Assembly: GCF_000143415.4 (NCBI RefSeq)
Contig: NW_003314366.1
Location: 259,348-323,347 of the forward strand
From: Selaginella moellendorffii
Taxonomy: Eukaryota; Streptophyta; Lycopodiopsida; Selaginellales; Selaginellaceae
Reading direction: 5' to 3'
Length of the DNA stretch: 64,000 nucleotides
Shown here: positions 19,644-31,515 of the stretch, one piece after another
Position numbering within the stretch: the first letter of the stretch is position 1
Layout of the letters: each line of letters opens with the position of its first letter
Position numbers and translations under genes: made by a program
The notes under the pieces: generated by a model
Databases searched by the model: none
The model's input: the letters and a program-made list of their open reading frames with translations, nothing else
What the model was told of the DNA's origin: nothing

Positions 19644-21011
19644 TCAATGATGGTCGTCGCCGGCATCCTTCTTGTCGACGGGGACGATCTCGGCGGTGGC
19701 CAAGCTCGGGTGCGCGTATCCGTACGAGTGGAGCACCTGGTTGTCCGCCAGCGTCAGCGCCCGCGACATCTGTGCCGTACACTCCTCCGCCGTGTAGACG
19801 TTGTTGATCTTGCCGCTGCAAATCTGGCACCCGGTGAAGTGCGTGACGAAAGGCCATCGATCGTCGCCAAATCCCGGGTGGCTGCTCTCCACATAGCCTT
19901 CATACTTGTCCACGATATCCTTCCAGTATCCATTGAGGAAGTAGGAGTTCTCGAGATAGACCTTGGATCCCCAGGTGTTGCGATCGGCATTGAGGAGATA
20001 GATGAAAGCTCCCTGGTCGTCCGACTCGAAGCTCTCGGGCCTGCCGGAGAGAGCCATGGTGAGGACCTTCCCGACTCGATCGCCCACGACGCCGCGGTAG
20101 CCCATCGGCGCCAGAGTGTCGAAGAGATCCAGCGTCCACTGGCAATTCCTCACCAGAAAGATGCCCATGTTGAGACCAGTCCACTTACGCTCCCCATAGA
20201 CGAGGTGCTCCCAGCCATGGATCACCAGGTTGTAGTCCTTGTATCGCTCCGATGGGAACTGGAAGGTCATGTCGGTGAGGACGGCGTCGCTGTCTATCCA
20301 CCATAGCCACTCCACCTCGGGGTGTGCGAGCATGAAAGATCGAATGAGAGGGAGCTTGACCCACCAGGAGGGCATGTCACGGCTGAAGGTGGCCATGTTG
20401 TAGAAGAGCTCCATGTCGTGGATGCGACAGTAGTCGATCTTGTTCTTGACGGCCTTGAGGAGCATATGATCGCCCATGAGATTGTGGCAGGGGCCGGGCT
20501 GCGATCCCGTCAGCATGAAAAGCTTGGGCCTGCCCGAGGAATCCACATTGGCGTCGGGATTCTTCTCGAGGAACGCTCGCCGCTGCTCGTCCCAGTCGGA
20601 GATCCTGGCGCCCAGGGTGAAGGAGGTGTTGAGCAGCGGATCGATCGACAGCGTCTTGTTGAGCAGGGACTCTATGTCGGTCCTCTCCGGCATGAAATCC
20701 TCGGCTCCATGCCCGCCACCATAGTTCTGCCTCGATGATCCATCGACCGAGAGGGTGTGCCTCCCGGCTTCGGTGGCCTTGCTCTTGTCCTCGTGCTGAA
20801 TGACGTGCTCTTGAGCGGCCTCGAGCAGAGGTGACACGAAGAAGCTCCAAAACAGAAGCAGTGTCAGGATTGCTCCCGTGATCATCGGCACGTACTCGGT
20901 CACGCTTCTGTAAACTCCGCTCTTCTGCATATCCCGGCCCAGCGTTTGCACCCACAATCGACACCGCTGCAACGCGCCCTTCCTCCCGTGGTACTTTTGG
21001 TTGAAGATCAT
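19644..21011 (-). CDS. Glycosyltransferase family 34 (xyloglucan xylosyltransferase / galactomannan galactosyltransferase type)
   Basis: This is a single-exon type II membrane protein of 455 residues. The frame extends further upstream from a TTG, but the first ATG is at 21011 (MIFNQKYHGRKG) and I use that. Residues about 40-65 (VTEYVPMITGAILTLLLFWS) are the Golgi membrane anchor, followed by a stem. The catalytic domain shows the GT34 landmarks KLFMLTGSQPGPC, GDHMLLKAVKNKIDYCRIHD, PSWWVKLPLIRSFM, the metal-binding WLWWIDSDAVLTDM, LVIHGWEHLVYGERKWTGLN, GIFLVRNCQW, SDDQGAFIYLL and FVTHFTGCQICSG. Such enzymes add xylose to xyloglucan or galactose to mannan in the Golgi. The exact donor cannot be decided by eye. 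The coding sequence is GC-rich and intact. Confidence 0.9.
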   Translation of the reverse strand: MIFNQKYHGRKGALQRCRLWVQTLGRDMQKSGVYRSVTEYVPMITGAILTLLLFWSFFVSPLLEAAQEHVIQHEDKSKATEAGRHTLSVDGSSRQNYGGGHGAEDFMPERTDIESLLNKTLSIDPLLNTSFTLGARISDWDEQRRAFLEKNPDANVDSSGRPKLFMLTGSQPGPCHNLMGDHMLLKAVKNKIDYCRIHDMELFYNMATFSRDMPSWWVKLPLIRSFMLAHPEVEWLWWIDSDAVLTDMTFQFPSERYKDYNLVIHGWEHLVYGERKWTGLNMGIFLVRNCQWTLDLFDTLAPMGYRGVVGDRVGKVLTMALSGRPESFESDDQGAFIYLLNADRNTWGSKVYLENSYFLNGYWKDIVDKYEGYVESSHPGFGDDRWPFVTHFTGCQICSGKINNVYTAEECTAQMSRALTLADNQVLHSYGYAHPSLATAEIVPVDKKDAGDDHH

Positions 21012-24000
21012 CGATCGAAGAAGACAAGAGAGAGGAGAAAAGATGGCGATTCTCGAATCTCCCAATCTCCCTGGTGGGCGAGCGCGAATCGCTCGCGAAA
21101 CTATCTATCAATCTATCTACTGCCAGAGACGAGCGCGATTCTTAAGGCATTCTTGTCAGCAATGCTTCGCCCATGCTCTCTGCAGAGCTCCCCTGTTTTC
21201 TATGGCGATATATCTTTGCGCGGGCATTTAATGGAGATCCGAGCCCACGTCAGCGGCCAGAGAAGACGGTGCTGTAAAGCATTTTGCCGGACACACCATG
21301 TTGTCGTTGTTTCGTTAGAGAGACAATGGAGAGACCATGTTGTTTTTTTCTCTGGTCAATGGAGGTCAGCGATGGTCATCAAAGAGTCAACGGATAAGAT
21401 TTCTACCCGGAATTTCGGTGGTCGAGGAACAAACAGTGGTCCAATCTTTTCAGTTGTTGGGGGTATTTTGCAGCAACCACCACTTCATCACATGCCCACC
21501 AGAAAGCTTTGAGCAATCGATCAATTCTTTGTGGTCGTTGTTGCCCACTTGATAAAACCACCACACGCTACACACGAAATTAAAAATTCGAGACTTTGGC
21601 AAAACTAGAGCGATGGAAACGCAACACCGGCATGTTTTTAAAGCTCTTGCTCGCAATCCTCCAAATTCGTGAGTGTTTCTTCAATTGTGAGATCGACCGG
21701 GGACTGGCAAGCTGCGTGGAAGAAATTTATAGTGACAAGGCCCTTCTGTTGGCAGCCAAGTTTCATCCTTCGGGATAGCAAGTCAAGAGTGTCTTCTTTG
21801 TTTTGGCTTTCCTTCCTAGTATGAAACATGGGCATCAGATGGAAGGGAAAAATAAAGAACTTGTGTTGCAAGTGTGTCAGTACTTAAGAACTTTGGCATG
21901 AGATATGGAATGGAAGGCCATGTTATGACTCGCCTGGCACGCACGCAATCTTCACTGTTCTGTTCATACTCACCTTTTGGTTAAAGTTTCCTGAAAGGTA
22001 CACAATTCTTTTACTTCCTGGAATCTAGTTTTCATATTGCAGAAGTTCTAAATCTTACAGCTCTCCAACTCCGGCCGTCCTTCCAAGAAGCTCCTCAGTA
22101 ACTCGTACTGTGTGTTCTCGTCACTGATCATCGTGGCCTGAGCCAGAAACTAGGGAGAGCGGAACTGGCTGGATCCGCCGAAACCTTGCACTCGGAGTTT
22201 TTGGATGGGAAAGCGGTGACTTCAACCCCTCCGAAAGAATGAGGCCCATACTTTCAACGTAAGATAAAATAAAAACCCTGCCAGGTATCCTAATCTAGAT
22301 CTGCATCTGATTCCTTGATCTAGCTTTCCAGCTTTAATTCTCATGCTTCCTGTCCAGATAAAAAAATTCAGTGGCACGTGGTTTCAAGAGGTTTATGACT
22401 ACTACCCTTGTCAAACTACTATCAACCACAAATTATTTGACAATCACTATTTAAAAAGAAAGAAAATATAAAATAAAAAAACATGTATATGATCGCAACT
22501 AACTCTTTTGAAATACTGAAAAATCTTTATAGATATGCTAGAAGATAAGAGCATATGCATATATTAATATAAAAAATATATATAAATAATATTCCCTTGC
22601 AAGTGTGTTTCATAAACTAAAATCTATTTATTTAATAAGAGCATGAATAATTTGAATCAAACATTTCAATAAATGGTGCTATTGCATATATATTAAAATG
22701 GTTAAAAGAAATTAAAAAAATAGTATTACTATAGAATATCCAAGCATCCCATTTAGGTTCTTAAAGTTTTTTATTGTTTTAATTATCATTAATACTATAT
22801 GTTAACTGTTTACTACATGAAACCCAAAGAGAAACTGAAAGAAACAAAGTTGTATAGGTTTTATTATTGCAATATGTAATTTAATAATGATGACCTAGTA
22901 TTGCCAAAGGTAGCTCCCACCTGGTAATAGATATAAAAATGACTAAATAAGTGTTTGAAATATATATTTTAAAAGTATTTTACTCAAAGATTTTTATCAT
23001 AATATTAGAATATTACTTTTTTTCATTGACATATAAACCATAATTATGTCCTGGTGTTTTTGAAATGCTTTGCCAAAGCTATAGTGCAAAATGAAAACTT
23101 ACAAGACATTTTCAGGGTATTTTTCATGTTTTTCATGCTAGTGGGTATTCATAGAGTCTCTAATATTAGCACCAGACTTATCTTAAAGTCCTTGAATTAG
23201 TGCTTAACATTCTAAACAAGAACAAAGAGATCAATAGAATTTCAAAAAAGTTTATAATATGGATTTTGAATTATAACTACCAATAGAGTCAAATGGAATC
23301 TACCTCCTTAGAAAGAAAGTTCTCTGGTGCACTATCTTTTATCAACATAAAGTTACACGATTTTAGCCATGTTTATGCAAACATAATTCTAATACTGATA
23401 ATATTTTTTATTGATTGAAATTCAACCTTGATAAAAAAAGTGAACCATCATCATCATGAGCAAAATAATAACAGCAAAATCACTATATAATCTATAACTT
23501 ATATAACAATATAGCGGCGAATCATATATTATAAAATTGCAGACTTAATGTTCATCAATTTGGTTAGCTTAGGGACTGAGTGGATATACCTAGAATATGC
23601 TTGGATATTTTAGGATATTCTACCATCTAATGGTTCTTATTCATTTAGATTAATCTTGTATTTATAATTTATAAACTAGTTTAGGGTTTAGGGCTTAGGG
23701 TTTCAAATTTAATGTATATAATTTATAAAATTTCTTAAAGACTTTCTAGTATATTCTATTTTACTCTACCATCTAATGGTTGATATGCAATAACATTAAT
23801 CTTGTGTTTATAAATTACAAACATGCTTATAATTATAAAAATTTTATTTGATCATATAAGTTGGAATAACACTATGATTAAGCAAACTAAGCATTGCTAC
23901 ATCCAATGTGTACAAAATTATTTTTAGTGTAATTATTCAATAGAATTAAAAATTATTTAACTAATTATTAAATATATTTATTAAAATTTTCTTTTGTGAC

Positions 24001-24998
24001 AATTGAGTTTCTTTCTATTTAAAATTTCATATTTTAGATTTCCAAAGAATGCAAAATGTATTTGCATAATAAAATAAATTATTTACCAGCATAAATATAA
24101 GTATTAAATATTAATTTTTATGAAGCTTATATAAAAAACATGTGTCAATAATGCATGATTAAATTAAATAAATTAGCAAGAAGTTTCAGGTTTTAATCTA
24201 AAATTATAAAAAGTTATTGAAAGGTAAACATTGGCTGTAATTGCTCTCTTAAACAGTTTTAATATTGGTGTTGAGTATTCTATACAAAAGGAAATCAATA
24301 TTAAATTTTTATTTATTTTATTTTAATTAATATTTTATATGATTACAAACTTTTAATATTATTATCTCTTAAAATAATAATATTAAAAATATTATATTGT
24401 AACTTCTCAAGTGTAGCATATATGTTATTAAACAATTTAATTTTCTTTCTTTGATTTTTACCACTACAACATGACCCAAAACTTATTTAATTTGATTTTT
24501 AGGATGTAAATTAAGATTATGTTATTGATTTTGGTGATGTTTTACTTTTATAAATGATATTGTACTTGTTTATACAGTAATGCAATTATATACTTGTAGC
24601 TAGAAAAGTATGAAACAACCCTAATATAATGAGTAACTTTATTTTTTCTTGATTAAAAATTGTTTGTTTGTTATTTATATTTATTTGTTTACTTCTTTTT
24701 TGCATTTTGGCTTCATACTTTCTTTTTTTCACAGTTAAGTGATTTTCCATACCCGCTTAAGAATACCAAGCTAAAGAAAATATTTAAATTGAAAACTAAT
24801 TGAATGTTCTCAATAGTGATAATAACGTACTTTTAAGAATGAACCAACTCCTAAAAGTTGTGCACAGTTATATGAATTTAGGAGCTAAAAATCATTTTGA
24901 CCAATCTTTTTTCTAAGATTAAATAAATTTTGCTTCCAAGAGTAGTTAGTTCACCATTATCATTAAAAGTTTTACCTAATAACAAATTTTATATTATT
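21012..24998. other. Gene-free, increasingly AT-rich region
   Basis: The first roughly 250 bases should hold the GT34 promoter. From about 22,300 the composition becomes strongly AT-rich with short A/T runs and no ORF of note. The words TTTAGGG TTTAGGG CTTAGGG occur at about 23689-23704 in a row. A sequence of about 60 bp around 'taccatctaatggtt' (about 23621 and 23765) is present twice. Otherwise I see no gene, RNA or intact mobile element; it looks like old, decayed transposon DNA. Confidence 0.5.
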
Positions 24999-26170
24999 GT
25001 AGTGTGTGTGGTTTTCACCTTTTATCATATGGTGATTTACCATAGGATAACCATGAAGCAGAATCTAAACTCTCTATATGCCATGTGTCACATACCATAT
25101 GCCATATGCCTCATATCCAAAGACAGTGGGTAGAATCCAAATTTTAGAGCCTTAGGCCACTGAATGAAAGAATAGAATTAAACTCCTAAATATGGAGCTA
25201 AAGAGTGAAGGTATTGAAGCATGGAGTGATTTTTGAGTGTACAGCCCAAGAAGCAAAGAAACAGAAGCATAGAGCAATTTGGAACAATCCTAAAGCATCC
25301 AATATCTTAATGCCAAAACTAACATGCAAAATGGAGCCAAATAGAGTTTAATGCTATTTTAGCATACTGGTGGCCTCATGCAAAGATATGTATACACTAC
25401 CAACTAGCATGGTGTGGAACTTGGGCTTAGACCCAAGCTAGACATAAAACAATAACAAACACACAAATAAGAGTTAACACCTAAACCCTAAACCCTAAAC
25501 TATACATTTTGAACCCCTAACCCCTAACCCCGCCCCTCAGGAACACACACTTTGGGCTTTCACCCCTAGTCACTCTTTGTAGCGCACGTGGTTTTTACCC
25601 TTTATCCTATGGTGATTTACCATAGGATAACACCACGAAGCGGAACCTCTTTGTGCCACATGACAGATGCCACGTGTCACATGCCACGTGTCACATGGTG
25701 TGGAACCTGAGGTTCAGGGCCTTGGGCCACTGAATGAAGAAATGGTGCCAAACTCCCAAGCTTGGAGCCAAGGAGTGACGGAACTGAACCACGGAGCAAC
25801 TCCCGAGCATACAGCCCAAGGAGCGAAGGGACAAGAGCCCGAAGCGACTTGGAATAGTCCTAGAGCAACCAGCATCCCAATGCCAGGATCAGCACGCAAA
25901 ATGGAGCTAAACGGAGTCTAGCGCTATTTCGGCATACTGGTTGCCTAACGTGAGGACATGGGTACTCCACCAGCTAGCATGGAATGGAACTTGGGCTTAG
26001 ACCCAAGCCGGACGCAGAACAAGGACAAGCACACAAGCGAGAGCTAGATTATGCCTTAAGTTGGTCAGCCATGCCCGACCTACCCACTATCCCTATTATA
26101 CATTTGGAACTCCCCACAGCCCCCCCCCCCCGTGAAGAACATATGTTTTGGGCTTTCACCCCAAGCCTCC
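24999..26170 (+). repeat. Two tandem copies of a decayed LTR-like repeat (about 580 bp each)
   Basis: Copy one (about 24999-25578) and copy two (about 25579-26170) start TGTAGTGTGTGTGG and TGTAGCGCACGTGG and stay alignable throughout: 'tatggtgatttaccatagg', 'ggccactgaatgaa', 'caaaatggagc', 'cttgggcttagacccaagc', and a C-rich tract followed by 'ttgggctttcacccc'. Copy one differs mostly by C-to-T and G-to-A changes, as expected of methylated, decaying DNA. The C-tract plus 'gggctttcacccc' is the same core found in the family A and B LTRs to the right, so this is probably a related LTR. Three CCCTAAA-type telomere words sit in copy one at about 25481-25500. Confidence 0.6.
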
Positions 26171-27260
26171 CTTAGTATCAGGAGTTAGTCTCTGGGACAA
26201 ACTTGAAACTTACTAAATATGGAATGTCCCTAGATTATGAATTTGGACACAGGATGAACACCATTGTGTTCAGGCCGATCTCTACATTCCGTAGATATGC
26301 CAAATGAGCAAATCTAGACACTTTCCATAAATAGCATTTGGGACCGAAATGAGACTAACACAAAGGGCATGATAGCAAAGGTGTTTAGCAGACACGGTAA
26401 GCTATCATTTAGCGATAAATATCGCTAGGGTTCTTGATACTAGCAAGTGCAAGCCAATGACAGTAGTTTCTCAAACTAGGCCGAGTATGCTCAGCAAGAA
26501 ACATATAGGGTTCTTACCTTATGTTTATCCGATCTAAGTACACGGTCATTGACCAGTTTCTCAACTAGCTCAAATGGGAAACTGATAACGGGTCCAGCAA
26601 TACCGACCTCCTGCCATCATGGCAGTAAGGAAAGCATATCCGAAAGGACTAGCTAACGGGTAACTTTCGATACCCAAAGTCACATTCGCGACACTCTTAG
26701 TACTAGGAGTTTGTCTTTGGGACAAACTTGAAACTTACTAATTATGGAATGGCACTAAATTGTGAATTTGAACACGAGACTAACACCATTATATTTAGGA
26801 CAATTTCTATTCTATAGATATGCCAAATTAACAAATCTAGACAATTTCCATAAATAGCAATTAAAACATAACATGACTAACACAAAGGGTGTGATAGCAA
26901 GAGTGTTTAGCAAATATAGTAACCTATCATTTGGTGGATATTAAGGGACCAATCTCAATATCACGGGGCTTTTGTCAAACTATTGTATGATAGAGCAAAA
27001 GAGAATTAACAAGCTAGGCCAAATATGTTTGGCTAAATAGACATTTCCTTTTTTATGCTTATCTAGCCAAGTATAGATGCTAAGTCAAGTTTATTAACAC
27101 TTGAACAAAAGGGACTGATAAAGGCAATACCAACTTTCAATACTAACCCCCAATACGGACCTAGCAATACTAACCTCTAATTGTTGTGGCAGTAAGGAAA
27201 GAATATCTAAAAGGATTAGTCAATAAGTAACTTTGGATACCCACAGTCATATTTGTAACA
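26171..27260 (+). repeat. Tandem duplication of a non-coding transposon-like segment (about 525 bp unit)
   Basis: A unit starting 'cttagtatcaggag' at 26171 recurs as 'cttagtactaggag' at 26696. Both continue through 'gggacaaacttgaaactta', 'atgccaaat', 'caaatctagac', 'tttccataaatagca', 'actaacacaaaggg', and end in 'gtaacttt.gatacccaaagtcac' or its decayed version. The second copy has lost many C and G bases. There is no coding capacity. It directly follows the LTR-like repeats and may be their internal region. Confidence 0.55.
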
Positions 27261-27995
27261 ATTATGAAAAGATAAGTATTAATTTAAACTCCAAGAGAGT
27301 GGTAATGTGCAAGATAATGAATATCATCTTAAAAGAAATGACCATAAAATTGTATGGTAAAATCTTTGTTTATAAAAAATAAAATAATTATATTATGGAG
27401 CCTTTCAGCTTAAAAAGGATTTAAAAAATGATAAAAATAGAAGAACAGAAAAAATAAATTTTTAACACATAGAGAATCCAAGTTAATTTTTTTTCTCATT
27501 CTCATGTAGTTTTTTGTTATGTAAAAATCGAAAGCTACTCTTCATAATTTAGCATTGTAATGTTAGAAAACTTGGATTTGTACTGCTTGATATTGACAAT
27601 CTCAATTATGAAAATCTAGATAGAATAATAGATATTTTGATGGATTATAATATAAAATAAAATGTGATTTACTATGGATTATAAGTTATGATATGGCTAT
27701 TAACATGGAGTAATAACTTAGTTTGTATAAGCAACTAATTCTTCCATTCTACTTTACTCATCTTTAACCACTCGAAAGAATCTTACTCACCACCTCCATA
27801 AATTCTATTCCTAACTTAAGGATTTACTAGCCTTGTGAATGGCCTTTGTGCCACTCAGTTTTTGCATTTGGTCTAAGTGTTCCATTTGTCCAACCCCACA
27901 ATACCCCACAATAGACACATAAAGGTACCACTATATATCAAACCATTATGTTAAGATTATGTCCATTCACCTTTGTCTTAATGATTGTAATGTAT
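27261..27995. other. AT-rich, nothing recognised
   Basis: This stretch is gene-free and low-complexity, between the tandem repeats and a TRIM insertion. The part from about 27750 ('tctttaaccactcgaaagaatcttactcaccacctcc') resembles decayed family B LTR sequence. Confidence 0.35.
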
Positions 27996-28763
27996 TGTAA
28001 GCTCTTGAGTTTGGACTTCCCAAGAGGTCACCCAACCCAGCACTATTCATACCCAAAGATGTTTAACCCCAAATATCCTAAGACCCTTAATCGATTAGAA
28101 AAAGGGGTGCATTTTTATTCATAAGGCCTTTCCCTCTATATTTGAACCCCATGCATGAATAAAAGTATACCCCCTTTTCCAATTGGTTAAGGGTTTTGAG
28201 ATATTTGGGGTTAAGTGTCCTTAGGTGTGAATAATACTGAGTTGGGTGACCTCTCAAGAAGTCCAAACTCAATTACTTACATTTGGTATCAGAGAGGTCT
28301 CAAGTTTGATTTTGTTGGTTAGCCTAAGGGAATCGCACCACATATTGATTGACATTTGGTAGGTTTAGTTTGCTCCTAGTTGGGTTCAACCCAAGGGGTA
28401 GGGTGTCAAGAGAGCGGGGCTTTCAGGAAAGCTGTGGCTTCCAGCTTCCATTCACGAGGGCATGAACTTGTAGGCAGCGTGGTGAATTGTAAGTAACCAA
28501 AGGGAATCACATTACATGTTGATTGACATTTGGTAGGTCCAGTTTGCTCCTAGTTGGGTTCGACCCAAGGGGTAGGGTGTCAAGAGAGCGGGGCTTTCGG
28601 GAAAGCTGTGGCTTCCAGCTTCCATTCACGAGGGCGTGAACTTGTAGGCAGCGTGGTGAATTGTAAGTAACCAAAGGGAATGACTCAAGAGACGAGTGGC
28701 CCTTTCCCTTTACATTTGAACCCTATGAATCTTGTCTCGAGTCGTTTCTTTTAGTTACTTACA
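27996..28763 (-). mobile_element. Cassandra-like TRIM (family C) with inverted middle
   Basis: The insertion is bounded by a perfect 5-bp target duplication TGTAT (27991-27995 and 28764-28768) and begins TGTAAGC and ends CTTACA. The outer arms (27996 to about 28153 and about 28697-28763) are family C LTR in minus orientation. Everything between is in plus orientation: an LTR 3' part (about 28154-28281) holding a 5S-like segment, then a primer-binding site TGGTATCAGAG (28284-28294) complementary to initiator-Met tRNA. A non-coding internal region present twice as a 174-bp tandem unit (28326-28499, 28500-28673) follows, then an LTR 5' part (28662 to about 28696). The layout is that of one complete element whose interior was flipped. 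Confidence 0.8.
28326..28673 (+). repeat. 174-bp tandem duplication inside the TRIM interior
   Basis: The two 174-bp units begin at 'aagggaatc' (28326 and 28500). They differ by a handful of substitutions such as 'ggtttag'/'ggtccag' and 'tcaggaa'/'tcgggaa'. The unit includes the first bases of an LTR (TGTAAGTAACC), so the duplication joined the LTR start back to the interior at the shared AAGGGAATC. Confidence 0.8.
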
Positions 28764-28974
28764 TGTATATGATTATGGGATAAGACTTAAATATATTGTC
28801 ACCGTGGACTCTTGGAACCTTAGGAATAAATGAGGATAAAATAGTCACTAAGGGCTCTCTTATCAAACGATTGTCCTAATTAAAGGGAGAGATAACATGT
28901 GTTACATGTGGTATCGAAGTAAATAGCATGGGTTTAATTTCCATTGATTAATGGCTATTTAAAACAATATAATA

Positions 28975-30307
28975 TGTAAATTACAAATTTTTCTTTTCCA
29001 ATTTACTAGCTTACCTCGTCTATCTGACCACCACGGCTTTGGCCTTAGTTAAGTTCCCTCGCCAAGGTTCTCGCCTATTGTACCAACTCCTACTTGGTCC
29101 TACTTGGTCTCAATAGCTCACTGCACAAGCAACAGAGTATTAACCATCCATCCACGGATTCCCAAATTCTCTCCCAATCCCTTTCCCCAAGTTAGACTAG
29201 ACTTAAGGTTCGGCTACACTCCCCACAGGCACAAGTAGCCAAGCACACCAAACCTCTAAATTCCTAACATCCCTTGGTATAACAAAATTTGATCATGGAA
29301 CTCTCTAAATCCCAAGCCTTGGGTGCAACACCTACTTGAGGACACCAAGGGGAAACACCGTGTCCTAACAGCTTGGTATGGGTACCCTTACTCCCTCACT
29401 TCTATCCCTTAGCCCTAATCTCAACCTCAAGTCAATTTAGAAGCACTACTGAAGAGTTCCTTCAAGATTAATTTCTAGATCTCACTATCCTTATTATACT
29501 TTTGGAACCCCCTACAGCTCCCCCCCCCCCCGGGAGACACATACACGACCTATATTAATGTTCGGACTTGGTCTCAGACTTAATTTCGAACTAGATCTTG
29601 GACTCAACTTCGGACTTGGTCTCGAACTCGATCTCGGACCTAACCTCGGACTTGATCTCAGACTTGGTCTCAGTCCTGATCTCAAATCTTGGATTCGGTC
29701 TTGCACTTGGTCTTGAACTCGGTCTCAGACTCAGTCTCGAACTCGGTCTTGGACTCAATCTCAGACTCGGTCTTGGACTCAATCTCGGACTTAGTCTCAT
29801 CCGATGAACTCTTTATCATTTTGGTTATACTTTCGGGGATCCTTTAGCTTTTGACACTTCAGGGAGTTGGTGTGAGACACAAAATCCCTAGGCCCCAAAG
29901 TGGAGCCGGAAGGGCGCCACGTGGTAGTGGCCGAAGCGAAAGCCAAACAAGCGTAACACGTTTGGTCTAAAAGCTCCGACTTGATAGGTCGAGAGCGGGA
30001 GTGGAACTCCCAACAAAGCGCTCGAGGAATGAGCATGAAGCAAGCAATAGGCAATGTTCTAAAAAAGGGACCCAAAGGGACGAACACATGATACGTGGGA
30101 GTGCCCAAGATAGACCCGAGATGGAGTCTGAGATGGATCGAGACAGAGTCCGAGATGGACCGAGATGGAGTCCGAGAAGGAGTCCGAGATGGAGTCCGAG
30201 ATGGAGTCTGAGATGGACCCGAGATGGAGTCCGAGATGGACCGAGACAGAGTCCGAGATGGAGTCCGAGGTCGAGACCGAGACCGAGATCGGGACCGAGA
30301 CCGGGAT

Positions 30308-30339
<32 letters not shown>

Positions 30340-31515
30340 GGACCGAGACCGGGACCGGGACCGAGACCGAGATCGAGACCGAGACCGGGACCAAGACCGA
30401 GATCGAGCCCTATGCCGAGTCCGAGCCCGAGCTCGAGCCCCGAGCCCGAGTCCAAGTCCAAGTCCAAGTCCGTGTCCGAGTCAGAGTCCGAGTCCAAGTT
30501 CGAGTCTGAGAGGGTGAAAGCCCAAAGCGTTCGTCTCCCAAACCCTAGAGGGTTTGGTGAGCTCCAAAAGTATAGTAGGGGGAGGACTGAAGTGGAGCCA
30601 GTTTGGCCAGGGAAGGCCAATTTGGCCCAGGAAGGCTGTACCCAGTGTTGGGCGATGAGCTGCCCACTAAGAAGTCCAAGACTAAAGTGAACACGGACCG
30701 ACAAGCGGGGTAGCTTGGTGAAGTGTTCAAAAGCCGGCTCTAGTTCCCCTGGGAGATCGACTGGCCGATGCTCTCAGTCCAAGTGTGGGTGGCACTACCT
30801 ACTTGGATACTTGGCGTGGCTCAATGGAACCTTGCTCTAAGCCTATGGCTAGAGCACCTAAAGGCGGAAGGTGGGGAAAGTACCCACAGGGCTCGGGTAG
30901 GGCCACGGTGTTCTGAAATGTTATCCTAAAGTCCCAAACTGGGGAAAGGAGAAGGAGTAGTCCTCTAGTGTAGTGACTAAGGATATGGTCATATGGTGAG
31001 GAAGTCCCAGAGGACAATGGGACTTAGTGGCTAGGCTTGCAAGCCTTGATCTAATAGTAGTGTTTGTGAACATGGCCATGGACAGAAAAGGGACTTGGTT
31101 GACAAAGGGATATTGGGGAAGGCTATTCCCCATGTCTATGGGAATCCTAAGGATGCTAAGGAGTGGATCTAGGATGACCACTCATGGACAGATGGCCTAG
31201 TCTTAGAGAGACAGGATTGTGATGCAAGTGGTATTGAACCACCAGTGCAGCAAAGGTGAATGGGCATAGCCTTAGCGTAATAGGCCAATATATCAATGGT
31301 ACCTTTGGGTGTCGGTCATGGGACCGGACACATGAAGCACTTGGACCAAGTGCAATGGTTGAGTGGCATGGATGCCATTCTTGGGGCTAGTAAGTCCCCG
31401 AGTCCGACATAGGACTTATGGAGGTTGTGAGTGAGACTCCTCCAAATGGTCGGAGGTGTGGTTAAGTGACTAAAGTAGAATGGAAAATTTAGTCACTTAC
31501 AATTGGTTCCTTACA
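28975..31515 (-). mobile_element. Family A LTR, interrupted by a family B LTR
   Basis: Sequence from TGTAAATTACAAATTTTTC at 28975 onward matches the family A LTR at 40386 throughout, up to 'cacttcagggagttgg' at 29870. Then a family B LTR is inserted, and the last bases GGTTCCTTACA resume at 31505-31515. It contains the poly-C tract at about 29520 and the GA/CT hexamer array at about 29560-29800. The external target duplication is not clear (TAATA against ATATA). It has decayed compared with the other A copies. Confidence 0.7.
29871..31501 (+). mobile_element. Family B solo LTR (1631 bp)
   Basis: It begins TGTGAGACACAAAATCC and ends TTTAGTCACTTACA, with near-perfect target duplication GTTGG (29866-29870) / ATTGG (31502-31506), and it sits inside a family A LTR. 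Its inside contains a long array of GAGTCCGAGATGGA / GAGACC words (about 30115-30510). After this come 'gtgaaagcccaaagcg' and 'ccaaaagtatagtaggg', which also occur in family A LTRs (TATA-like TATAGTA). Long ORFs across the array are composition artefacts. Confidence 0.8.
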
